A stretch of 64,000 bases of DNA from NCBI GenBank assembly GCA_947561395.2, contig OX387190.1, positions 37,064,392-37,128,391 of the forward strand. Direction: 5' to 3'. Under the pieces are notes generated by a model. It did no database searches. It had not been told where the DNA came from and worked only from the letters and a program-made list of their open reading frames with translations. This DNA is from Buxus sempervirens. Taxonomy: Eukaryota > Streptophyta > Magnoliopsida > Buxales > Buxaceae. Positions 36,953 through 48,440 of the stretch are shown here, piece after piece (positions within the stretch are counted from its first letter, which is position 1; each line of letters opens with the position of its first letter). The position numbers and the translations under genes are program-made.

Positions 36953-39443
36953 ATGGAGCAGTGTTCACCTCATCTAAATAAAATCTCATCCACGTACGGA
37001 GACAGAATTACTGTTCTCAGCATTGATGGGGGTGGTATCAGAGGCATTATTCCAGGAACCATTTTGAGTTTCCTTGAGTACAAGCTACAAGTATGAGTTC
37101 TTAACATACATATGAAACTCCCACAACACAAAATCACTTTCTTTATCTCTTACATTAATTCTCTCGGTGCAAACACGAAGTCAATAATAAACTTTTGGTT
37201 TTCTTTTAGCGTTTTGAGTTAGATTATATGTGTATATAATACAGGAGCTGGATGGAGAGGAAGCGAGAATTGCTGACTATTTTGATGTGATAGCGGGAAC
37301 CAGCACCGGAGGCCTCATAACAGCCATGTTAACGGCGCCTGACCAGCACAAGCGTCCCCTTTTCATGGCGAAAGACATCGTTCCATTCTACCTGAAGCAT
37401 TGCCCCAGAATATTTCCTCAATCCGGGTACTTGTTATACTAGTATTTTCCTCTACCTCTAATCGTTTGCTTGCATATATTTACTCTGTCTTAAGTAATTT
37501 AAAGCCCATACGTTTACTGAATATGTTGGTGAACTGGTGTTAGATGGTTGTCCATTCGTACGGCTAAGATGTTGAGAGCCTTCGCGGGACCAAAGTACGA
37601 TGGGAAGTATCTACATAAACTGCTCCACAACATACTAGGAGGTCGAAGAATGCATGAGACAGTAACTCGGGTTGTTATCCCAACATTTGACATCAGTCTT
37701 CTTCAACCTGCCATCTTCTCAACCTTTGAGGTATATTGACAGAGTTTTACGCAACTCCTATCCGAAAATCTCAACAGAGTTATCATGGTAGAAAGAAGAA
37801 TAGAAAGAATCGGAATAAGCTAGAAATAACCAAAAATCAAAATCTACATAGGGGGTAAGGGAGTTGATGACCCAAGGTCAAACATATATTGTCTTCACTC
37901 AAAATCATGCACGAACGTCTGCACTAGATGCCTTTTTAAGAGTGATGATGAATGCATCAATCACAGCAATGATGCCTAATTTTAGGTACAGACGATACGA
38001 TATGTGTCGTTCCCAAGCTCACTTTAGCCTAGCTAAGGAATTGAGCAAAATTTTTTTTTTTTTTTTAGGAGTTGGGGCTTGGCCCATTAGCTTAATCGTA
38101 GTGATCAATTAAGCTTGGTTGGTGCAAGCTGAGCACAAGTTTGAGCCGACCAAGCATGGCTCTCTGACAACCCTAATAGTGATACGGCAATGCAGGCAGA
38201 GAAGGATGCTTCTAAGGATGCATTTCTATCGGATATTTGTATCGGTACCTCCGCAGCACCAAGTTATTTGCCTGCATATCATTTCAAAACAAAAGATTCA
38301 GAAGGAAATGAAAGGGAGTTCAACCTTATTGACGGAGGTGTGGCAGCAAATACTCCTGTAAGAAAATCTTTCCACCTTATTCAAACAAGGTCCAGTGAAG
38401 TTCAACATTACAGCATCTAATCAATATTGTTGCTTAATTAATAAATTTTATGGCTAAGTCTTTCCTTATACCATATCAAACTTTTTTTTAATGGAGTTGG
38501 TTGGAGCTATATTTCAGGCATATTTGGTGAGGATTGAAACTATCCTCCTACATGTTATTTTGACTACTTTGTTAAGTAAATATTATTGTCTCTCCAATTG
38601 ATGTAAATTCAATTCCCTCTAAATGAGAATTAGATTGCAATCTGTATATACATAGGATAGCTCTACTTATCAGTGTCTTGTTTTCATGTTTGTTTGAATA
38701 GGCATTGTTGACGCTAAAGCCGATGGGGACTGTGTTTCCGGAGAAGGACGATCTCTTACCAGCCCATGCTCTACATTTTGGAAGGTACCTTGTGATTTCA
38801 CTTGGGACTGGAACTTCAAAAATAGAGAAGAAATACAACGCAAAAAAGGCGGCGAAATGGGGAGTATTGGATTGGTTATACCAGAATGGCAACTGTCCTC
38901 TTGTGGATGCATTTACTTATGCTAGCGGAGACATGATAGACCTTCATATGTCTTTAATTTTCAGATCCATTGGATGTGAGCGTAACTACCTCCGCATTCA
39001 GGTACTTCCTTCTAACAATGTCTGTGAATTAAACCTCTTTGTAAGAAGACACCAATTAAGCTTAGACTGACATTTTTGGTTGGGTAAATTATATAGGATG
39101 ATACATTAAGTGGGGATGAAGCTTCTACTGATAAAGCAACTAAGGAGAACCTCGAAAACCTGGTGAAGGTCGGAACAAGGCTTTTGAAGAAGCCTGTTTC
39201 GAGGGTGAACCTGGACACCGGTGTCTTTGAGCCAGTCACGACTGAAGGAACTAATGAAGATGCTCTCACCAGGTGAATCAATAATTTTAGCTAGTATTAT
39301 CGTATATATGACATTAATTTCCTGATTTCTGGGATCACTTATCATGTGGTAATTAATTGTTTTGTTGCAGATTTGCTGAATTACTATCAGAAGAGAGGAG
39401 ATTGCGCAAACGAAGATTACAAAGCAAAGTAGTATCCTCTTGA
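36953..39443 (+). CDS. Patatin-like lipid acyl hydrolase (PLP2 type)
   Basis: Seven exons, 36953-37090, 37245-37426, 37544-37730, 38196-38357, 38702-39001, 39097-39272 and 39371-39443, give 405 residues, the usual length for plant patatin-like proteins. The oxyanion-hole motif DGGGIRG (25-31), nucleophile elbow GTSTG with Ser66, and catalytic Asp215 in DGG are intact, so the Ser-Asp dyad is complete. It should remove acyl chains from phospholipids and galactolipids. Other family blocks include [30 protein letters not shown] and VISLGTGT. There is no signal peptide, so a cytosolic protein like AtPLP2 is more likely than a vacuolar tuber patatin. The C-terminus is short and basic. PLP2-type genes are often induced by stress or pathogens; nothing in the promoter proves this here. 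Confidence 0.92.
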
Positions 39444-40946
39444 TGAGGAAATCATATCTGCATGTCATCTATAAATGAAATAAATTTGTACAATGCAACT
39501 TGTACAATATATAGTTCAATTAGCATATAAATTAGAAATCTAGACAAGAGTGGAGTGCATGGTAGTGCACAAGATGTGTAATGTCAGTCAAAGAAATTCT
39601 AATTCAAGTTTGCAAACATTGTAGTAAGACATATAGATCAATTAATGTTATTTCCCTTATATTTTTCTCTTTTGTCATGAGATTATTATGTAAAGAATAA
39701 CCTTTCAGGTTACATCGAGTTCATTTATTATCATTGCAATATTCTTTGAGGAAACCATATAACCTGTGAATTATAGAGAGTGAATTTGCTGTAATCCCTG
39801 GCCTGTGTCTTTCCTGATCTCTGCCATTTGCTTGTACTTGCTAATACAAGAGTAATAAATGTATGTCACACAACTCTTTTTCATGACGTGGCACCTCCCT
39901 TATTTGATTGTAGGGAAAGAAGCATCAAAGGACATAGACGATTTCATGTCTAAGGAGGGTATGAAGCTACTGCTAGCTATACTTTATTTAGCCCCAAAAA
40001 AAAAAAAAAAAGCTATACTTTATTTATTATTATTGAAGGAACATTCTAAGAAATTTATACATACTAAAGAATGCTTTTCCTAACCGGAATTCTCTCTATG
40101 AATTCATGTGGGGTGGCCATTTGAAGAGTCTTTAATAAATATATTTGAAAGGAGTTTATATTTACAAAACTCAATCCTTCTGTAAACTATTGATATTTTA
40201 TTCCCTCTTAAACTGGCCTATCTACAACCTAGAAACACAATCAAAACATACCCTTTTCATATGTTAACTTCTCATTCCCCAAGATAATGCGTTTTTATTT
40301 TCTTAATTAAAAAACACGATATTTGTTATGCAAAAAACTTAACCAAACTGGACATGCGGTCATGCCTTCTATTTTATCTTTGTTTAGATCTTTATTTACT
40401 AGGAACATGATCACCCCTCAGTCCAAATGGCAAAATCTGACCTGACCCACACAGTTATTTTAGTGCGTTAGGTTAGGTTCCTGTCATGATAAAACTGGTT
40501 TGCTTTGAGTTTCCCTGATTGGCAAACCTGAACCCACCCGAATCATTTCCAAGTTGCCGGTTTCCAATTGACCCGTTTCTGACCGGACCCTGATCCCAAT
40601 ACCAACTTTGCGTAACTTGGCACAAATCCCTCATTATTATAATAATTATTAAATTGCGCACTTTTGTTGCCATCACCCTGGGCGCAAAGTAGCGCGTAGC
40701 CCCAAACCGCACGACAGGAACAATACAAGCGCTTTGCTCAAGTGTTTGTTTTCAGGTCGGTGCCCTCTCTGCCTTCCCCTGTATCCTTGGAAGTAATCTT
40801 GTGCATTCGAAAGAGGCGTTTTGGACGCGATTTCCAGAAATCGCGAGGGATTTTGGAATCCTTGCATTCTTGTTTTCCTTTTCTGCTTTGAGGGAAACAG
40901 AGAGTAGATGATGGGATGAAGACGAAGACAAAGAACGCGGAGAAAT
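39444..40946. other. Intergenic
   Basis: AT-rich DNA between two plus-strand genes. It contains the poly(A) micro-insertion at 39975-40026. The last few hundred bases should hold the promoter and leader of the next gene. No gene was recognised. Confidence 0.6.
39975..40026 (+). repeat. Tail-only retroinsertion: GCCCC plus A-run between 16-bp direct repeats
   Basis: AGCTATACTTTATTTA is present at 39975-39990 and, identically, at 40011-40026. Between them are only GCCCC and 15 A residues. A 16-bp perfect duplication around a bare poly(A) tail is the expected trace of LINE-type target-primed insertion with extreme 5' truncation. Confidence 0.65.
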
Positions 40947-43900
40947 ATGGCTAGGCTGGAATGGGGTTATCAAGGGAGAGGAAAATGGTGTTCTTATAAA
41001 CGACTCACCATTGTGATCTGCTGCATTAATATCATTGCAGCCCTTTATTTGTTCCATTCGCTCTACGCTTCTGTTTACATCTATTCCAGTAATGCCTCTC
41101 TAACCAGTAAGTGTACCAGAAATTAGTGAAAACAGCCATGTTTTTCTTGCATTTGATTGATCTCTAAATGGATGCCTATCGTCTGTACCCAAATCATGTG
41201 TTTTCTTGCATAAAGGTGTGGATGCATATCGTCATCGGTGCATGATCTTGGGTGCAGACAATATTCGATATTACATTTTCTTGGGATGATTTGCCCTTTT
41301 TTCTTATTTGAAGAGCCCATTTTGTTTTTTTTGCCAATTCGCTTGAATTGGGAAACCCATTTTCGTTTTTTCCATTTTTCTTGGAACTCTATTCGATGTT
41401 CGATTTATTAGCGCGTTCTCTGTTTTCAGACGTTAAGTACACCCAGGACCAGATTATGAGAATGGAAGAATCAATTCAGGTTCGGAAGGCGTCGGAACCC
41501 TTAGAGCTTGTTAGATTGGTAATGAACCACAGCTCTTTCTTCCTCTCTTCCTCCTCCCCCACTCCTCTTTTTTTTTTTTTCTTTTGGGATTTTATGTTCT
41601 TTTGGATTCCTTGGAAGCTAAGAGAGAGAGTTTGTGTGCTGTGTTTTTTATTTATGTTTTTTGTTTTTCTAATTTGATCTAATGAGATAATTTGTTATCT
41701 GCGGGCAATAGGTGAAGGGAATCAAGGAGGAACTTTCCAAGGAAGAAAGGGTGGAGGAATTGCCACGGCCCTTGAAGCAGGTCATAACAAATGAGATTCT
41801 ACAGAGACTGAAAGAGCTGAACGCTAATGCGAATATCAGTGAACAGCGAGGTCGGTATAGTTTGATATCCGTTAAATTGGTATTATTCTGAAACTATCAA
41901 TATGCTACAAGTGGAGAGTCCATAATTTTTGAGGAACCAGAAAATTTTTTTTCTTCCTTTTGTTTTTATTAATATTACATCTGTTATCCAGTTGGTGAAT
42001 AACTAGCGTTGAAAATGGTGCATCACAATCCCCATCATGAAGGCTTCTCCAATTTTATCTCTTTGTTGATAATTTTGAATTTACTTTCAGCCTTTCAGGC
42101 CAATGACCAAATGCATTCAAGGGCGGTTCAAACTTTTTGGGGGCCTTAGGCAAGGTTATAAAAATGAGGCCTTTTAATTAAAAAAAAACTTAATATTAAA
42201 CCCTAAATTTATTTTTTGCCTTTTTAGATGCAAAATTACTAATTACACTTTTGTATTCAAGTTTAACCAATAAATCATTATCAATAGATAATATTGCTAA
42301 ACCGTTTAATCTATCTTGACAATAGTTGTTCGAAAATAATTTTTTATAATCTTTCGTTTTAAAAAACTTCTTTCTGCTGATGCAACTATAACAGGTATAG
42401 TAAGTAATATTCTATATGCAATAAAACAATTGGGAAAACAATCAAGTTCTTTTATTAGATTAAGTATTTCAATTGGAGTATTAATTTCTGTTTTTGCAAC
42501 TTCTTTTAAAACCTTTAATTCCGAAAACAAATCCAAACCATCAATATTAGAATGCATGTCATGCTTAAGAAAATTTTCAAGATCAAGACATTTTTTTTCT
42601 AAATCACAATTAACAAAAGAACTTAATTTGTCAAGGCCTTCATAGTTGTGGCGTTAACATATGAAAGAATTATTAAAGAACAAAAAACGTTAAAAAAGGA
42701 AAACCTAAGAGTTGGGCCGTTGGGGGGCCTTAACGGCTTAATGATTAAGAAAAAAAAACTTAATAAGATAAGAAAGAAAATATATTTAAAAAATGGGGCC
42801 TTTGTGCATTGGGGGGCCTTAGGCGGTAGCCTTAGTGGCCTACCTCTTTGAGCCGCCCCTGAATGCATTAAGGGAAAAAATAATAATAATAATAATAAGA
42901 GATACATTTTTTGTTGATGTATTTGCAAGAAGTTGAACTTCTTCCAGTATATACTGGTTTACAGGTTCCCATGACTCTGTGAGATTATGAAGATGAAATG
43001 AATTTATATTGTCTTTGTAAAAAAAAATGTAATTGTACTCATCATATCTTGAGATCTTTTGGACTTTGTATCTTGCTGTTGGAGATCTCAAAAATAGCAT
43101 AAAGTCATTTTTCACAGCTGGACTACTCGTTAGTATTTTCATTTATCTGAGCTTTGGTCCCAGGAAACTTTGGTTATCATACAGTAGCCAAGAGAATTTC
43201 ATGTAGAAGATAAACATAATATTAAATATCTATATTTCAAAATTACAGACATTTACATCATGTTTGATATAGTTTGTATCCTCTGGAGAATACAAGCATC
43301 ATATATAAATTTTACCTTCCATGTACTCAAGTGTGTGCAAATTTATTGAACAAAATGGAAAACAATGAAAATTGAGCTATATGTAGCATAAAGAGAAATT
43401 GGTTTTGTTATTGATGTACAACACTAGTAAACAGTGTATCCGTGAATAATAATCAGTGAACAGTACCCCGTGAATAGTACTTTTAAACAATAAAATATAT
43501 GAAAAGAAAATAAACAGACCCAGGCTTCTCATCTAGGGTTCCTTGGCATCACATGTCTGAGATGATTGCATCACAAAAATCCTTAGAGCAATAGTTGCTG
43601 AAAAATTCATAGCCTTCTTCCCCTCTAGTCTTGTGGTGTGCTTTTGGTGTGAGCTCCCAAGTAGGTCCCACATCATTTAAAATATCCCAAATTAATTCTT
43701 GGGCCTAGGGCTGTAAATGGGTCGGATCTTATCCGACTATTATCCGATTCAGATAAAATTTATTCGATTTAATCGGATTTTTATCCGAATAAAGTATCCG
43801 TCAGATCGAATACGGATCTGGTAATCGAATCCATTTATAAACAGATTCGGATTCGGATCTAGATGTATTCGTCCGACTAAAATCCGAATCCGTTAAGTTC

Positions 43901-46900
43901 AAGACAGATTTGAAATTTCTAAACTTTCCAAGGTTATTAAATTAATTTAGTATTGCACTATATATAATATCTTTAGCAAACCTAGACAAGAAACCCTCTT
44001 CGTCGATTCCATTGGGAGAGCTCTAGCGGCACAAGAGACCTCTTCATCAATTACATTGTGAGAGCTCCAGCGGCACTAACAATGGTCTTTAGAGAAAGCA
44101 CAAATCAGATCTAATTTCAATCCAGGCATGTATCTTCTCTGGTGAAACATGATTTTGATGTAGACACAATACGCTCGGGGATTCAATCGGCCCTGGTGAA
44201 ACACGATTCTGATGCAAGCACGACAAGCTGGGGAACGCAATTAGCTCCGAGTTGTTTCACTGAGGAAAAGGCAAAAAAACTCAAGATGAAACTGATGGAG
44301 ACCAAAACGTTTCATAGAATATCTAGCAAAGGTGTCCTATCTCACGTAAAAATTTTCGATTCAATCATAGTTAGGTCTTTTGTTAAGGTTCCGTTGCCTG
44401 CGTCTTATCGCTTTGGCTTTTCAAAATAAAATCTGTTGATATAAGGTCCTTAGTAAGAGCTGTCTGAATATCTTGTTCACAGGCTTACCTATGCTTGCAA
44501 CAGGAGCAAAGGTGCTCGGGATTCAAATCTTTAACGGATTCGAATCTTAAACGAATTCAAATACGGATTCGATAAACATAATCGAATTCGGATTCAGTAA
44601 TCTATCTGAAAGATCCGTCGGACTTTAATCGGATAACGGATTCTCTTAAACCTAATCGGATTCAAACTTGGATAAGCATAGATCCACTCCAAATCCACTC
44701 CATTTACAGCCCTACGTTGGGCCTTAACAGAATCTTTTCTCGGCCTTTTCTAAACTTTATGTTGGTATTGCCACTTGTCTCCATCATTGATATTTTTAAA
44801 TGACTATAATGTAACTTTCATAAACATGGAAAATAATTATGATAATACAGTTGAGAGAATCTATTTCCCCCCTTTTTTGTTTCATGCTAATGTTAATTTC
44901 TCTGATGAGCAGAAGCAGTGGAAATGTGGCGCAAGGAAAAAATAGAAGAGGCCAAACGGTTGGCAATTGGAAAAACATCCTCAAATTCAACCATCTCAGC
45001 TAACTATGCCAGTATTGTTTTCTTTGATATGACGTTTCTGACATTTATATTTGCTTTGTGTATCAAAATGAAGGAGCCATGTGTCCCTAAGCTAAATTCT
45101 GAAACTTCTTTGTCGACTTAACTCCTGATGCTTAGTTGACTGAGAGCACTCATATGCAGAGATGCTAACAAGAGTCTTGGAGTTTAATTGGGCCATGCTG
45201 TTGGAAGATATTGGCATCTGGATTCCATCTGAAGTTGTCAACAAGGAACATGATGACAAAACTGAGGGTGAAGAAGAGCTTGGTAAGAATCATTTCCTAA
45301 AGCTGATTAAATCCTTTTTTTACATTTCTGGAAATGTTATCCTCTTTTTGCTTTTCCCTTTCAAAGTTTCTATCGTTATTTTTAGTTTCTTGTATTATTC
45401 CATCAATCCAGATCACTGTTTATAATAATTATTCGATTGATTGATTTACTGGCTTATTCCTTCTCTTCAGAGTCCCAAATAATACCTGGCCGGCCGGTTC
45501 CACCTGTATGCCATGCTGAACTTCATACGGATTATGATGGTGTTGCTGTTAAATGGGGACTTACACACCATAAAGAGAGTGCTGCTGACTGCTGTCAGGC
45601 TTGTTTGGATCAAGCTAAGCATGCAAAGCCAGGTGAAAAGAAATGCAATGTATGGGTTTATTGCCCCTTGGAGACAGGATGTTATTCACCAGATGTCTAT
45701 GAACACAAGCATCAGGAGTGCTGGCTAAAATATGTAAGACTCAAGATACTTCCACTATTTTACTTCCCAGATTTTTATAAGAAGTATACAAAGGAATAAA
45801 ATCTACTCTCACAGCTGCATAATTATTATGCTTTATTTTATCACTTACTTATGTCAACCTGCAATACAAAGTAATGCTTGATTCGAATTTGTTACATGGA
45901 TATTTATCCCTCCCCATTGTTGGGTGAGTCTTTCAATGTCATGGCAAATGAATTAGGCTTAGGACATTTTCAGATGAGAGGTATTTGGACCATTCTTACT
46001 TACTTGTGGTGTGCTCTTGGTGTATCGATTGCTGATTTCTCTGGAAGGAATCTGTTGAGAATCGTGCAATCAAAACAGTAAAAGAAAAGGGAGAGAAGAA
46101 GAACACGCAGATTTAAGTGGTTCGGCGATGTGCCTACGTCCACTGTGTACGGCAAAATTTCCACTATATGAAAACAATTAGGGCTACATCAATATATATA
46201 TACAACCCTAAACCTGGTAATTTTTTAAATCCCAAATATATATATACAACCCTAAACAAGGGCCCCAGGTCCCTCCCCCTTGGACCCAGAATATGAGCCA
46301 TTGTTTCCAACAGAATCATTCCCTAAGGTTTAGGTCAAATGATACTGTCTCCTCTTCATCAAAACTGACAGCTAGAACTTTGGGAGTTCTGTCTAGATCT
46401 GCTTGTTGAGGCTTTTTTCAGCCTCAGCAGTTGGCCTTTCCATTGGTAATCTTCAGTTTGCAATTAGTCTGCATGAAAGTTATGTTCTGGCAGTTCAAAA
46501 CTGGACTATTCTGACACCTTGGTTGACCCTTTTTCCTCACAATTCAGGAGATCGGAACGTTTCGCCCTCTCTTTGACACCTTAAGCTTCAACTTCCATAC
46601 TTTTGGTGTCTAATCATCAGATCAGTTTAAGAAAAGTGCTTGGAAGCAAAACCTGGAACTTTTGCTGTCCGAGTTATTTTTCCATTCAGTCTTACTGGAC
46701 ATTAATGGGTGTTTTATCCTTTCATTACTACATTTACTAGGGAATACATTATGAATCATCTTTAGCATCTATCCAAATATTGCATGCATGCTAATTTAAA
46801 ATAGTGGATATCTGTGTGTGAATGTGTAAAATACATATGATAGATGTGTTGTGGGGGTCTGGGGGCAAAATTGGTTATGTATAAAACTATATGTCCGAAT

Positions 46901-48440
46901 GAAGGGCTTCACTCTAGGTTTATCACTATATATTCTTATGTTGTATGAGTCGTCAATTCCCTTGTGCTGCTACCGAGAAAATGCTAGTTAAAAAATCTGA
47001 GCACTTAACAGTTAACGCTTTATAATAAAAAAAAAGCATAAGATTATGTCTGCTGCTTGTCCACCTCACTTGGGACCCTGCTTAGATGGGATATATTTGT
47101 GTATACTTAAATTACCAATACTTAGGGAATTAATGACTATAGACAATATGAATTATTTTTTCTCTATTCATGGTCAAATGTATATATTACATGGGATGTG
47201 TTTCCTAACGTATGTATTGCATATGACATACTGCTGATTCACAGGAAATGAAGCACTGTAGAGAATGCAAAACTATAACTTTTGTGTGTGTGGCGGGAAA
47301 AGTGGAGAGTATTTTAGCATCTAACTGATACCTAAATCCCACAAAGGCAGTTGATGCAGTGCAACTTCACTGGGGGGGGGCGGGGGCGGGCGCATGCAAA
47401 GAATAAAAAAACCTAGAGGTTATACCTTTTCAGTTGTATTTGATTGATTATACATATATAAACAATGAGAAAAACTTAATGAAGATATTACCCATAGTAT
47501 TTGAGCAAGGCCTGAGGCATAGATGAACTTTTGGAGCATCACATGATCAGACTAGAACAGCTGGGGTTGTTGACGGATTTTATTAGAATGAAAATCAAAT
47601 AAAATGATTGGAGCATATTTATGATTGAATAAAGGCATCTAAATTTAGTTGGAATAAGGTCTGAATTATAGCACTATATGCATATACATTCAGACATGCA
47701 TACCATATATGCAATAGTGGATGAACTCATTGGTTGAGAAATTTTCAGAAAGTGATTTTGCTCATCCTTATAGTGCAATCTATGAGAGAAAATTGGGTAT
47801 GGAAGATGCTGCAGGTTGAAAAATTAATCCTTCTAGATCGTACTTGCTCCAAAGTCGACTTGTGAAAGTTGAGATGCGTAATCAAACTCTATTTTGATTG
47901 TTTCAAAATGATTCTTTGTGGGCCATTGGCTTGGGCCTCCTTACAGCAATATTTATTTCACCTTGAATTCTCAAAAGAACGTGCAAATTGTTTGGGATCT
48001 CACTTGGTGATATTGATCAACTGAATTTTCTGTGGACCATTTGGCTCTCTTTTTTTTTCTTTTCCCCCTCTTGTTTTATGTTGACTGAAGAGGTTCAATA
48101 GACCAAAAATATTTGTCATCAATGGTTTTTATAATGATTGAGAATGTTAATTTTTCTCGTATCCGTGCTTTGTGATGTGACCTTAGTATAGTATATGAGA
48201 CGCTGTTTCTAAGCTCCAATTATGTTGGAGGTGGTCCAGCGATTACTTTCCATGTTTTGAGTAACCGCAGACCTCCTGTCCTGTTCCCTCTCATCTAATA
48301 TATTGAATTCTATCACTTGTGCGATGCAGGCAGAAAAACCTAGATTGAATTTCAAGGACAAGTATTCAGAATCATACAGAAACTCCCATCCAACAGCACC
48401 ATTATTTGTTCCGTGGATCTCTGGTGTGGTTAGTGCATGA
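40947..48440 (+). CDS. Conserved plant single-pass membrane protein with Cys-rich (apple/PAN-like) C-terminal domain
   Basis: Seven exons, 40947-41106, 41430-41518, 41712-41850, 44913-45011, 45160-45282, 45471-45733 and 48330-48440, give 327 residues. A hydrophobic segment at about residues 20-46 follows a short basic N-terminus, suggesting a signal-anchor (type II) protein. Residues about 55-200 are charged and probably helical. Residues about 204-291 hold a Cys cluster (VCHAEL, DCCQACLD, KKCNVWVYC, TGCYSP, ECWLKY) resembling apple/PAN domains; that likeness is my inference. The C-terminus ends VPWISGVVSA. I recognise it as a conserved plant family but know no function. Introns 3 (3.1 kb) and 6 (2.6 kb) are swollen by transposons: two hAT elements in intron 3, a solo LTR in intron 6. 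The exon 4 donor (after 45011) is the least certain join, chosen because it restores phase into KMLTRVLEFNW. Confidence 0.85.
41166..41272. mobile_element. Small foldback MITE in intron 1
   Basis: GATGCCTATCGTCTGTACCC at 41171 faces an inverted copy ending near 41270, which on the minus strand reads ATATTGTCTGCACCCAAG. A single related half, GATGCATATCGTCTGCACCC, is at 33688. No target duplication was identified. Confidence 0.5.
42118..42861 (-). mobile_element. Internally deleted hAT transposon (Tip100-like) with transposase C-terminus remnant
   Basis: The ends are inverted repeats: CAAGGGCGGTTCAAA at the left and, on the minus strand, CAGGGGCGGCTCAAA at the right. They are flanked by a perfect 8-bp duplication AATGCATT (42110-42117 and 42862-42869), the hAT hallmark. 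The minus strand at about 42560-42310 encodes part of the hAT dimerisation domain (RILLTIPVIVASAERSF, KIIKNYFRTT). After a frameshift it continues as QDRLNGLAILSIDNDLL. The rest of the transposase is missing, so the copy is non-autonomous. It sits in intron 3 of the membrane-protein gene. Confidence 0.88.
43707..44716. mobile_element. hAT-like non-autonomous element, about 1 kb
   Basis: The left end AGGGCTGTAAATGGG and the right end, on the minus strand CGTAGGGCTGTAAATGG, are inverted copies. Subterminal DNA is full of GGATTCGGAT/ATCCGAAT repeats in both orientations. TTGGGCCT lies directly before the left end (43699-43706) and again at 44717-44724, consistent with an 8-bp duplication, though the right end then has three extra bases. 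The interior carries a ~50-bp tandem duplication (about 43985-44085) and a short unassigned open frame (44142-44429). Confidence 0.7.
46053..46312. mobile_element. Solo LTR, 260 bp, with 5-bp target duplication
   Basis: The block begins TGTTGAGA and ends TTCCAACA, so its termini are the TG..CA and short inverted repeat of an LTR. It is bounded by GAATC on both sides (46048-46052 and 46313-46317). No second LTR or internal region is present, so it is a solo LTR left by recombination. It also holds two copies of an ATATATACAACCCTAAAC unit. It lies in intron 6 of the membrane-protein gene. Confidence 0.75.

Noticed and set aside
38040..38065. Another poly(A) tail insertion at a T-run in a patatin intron
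   Set aside because: No flanking direct repeat was found.
44142..44429. 95-codon open frame as an independent gene
   Set aside because: It lies wholly inside a non-autonomous hAT-like element and has no recognised domain; noted only as element content.
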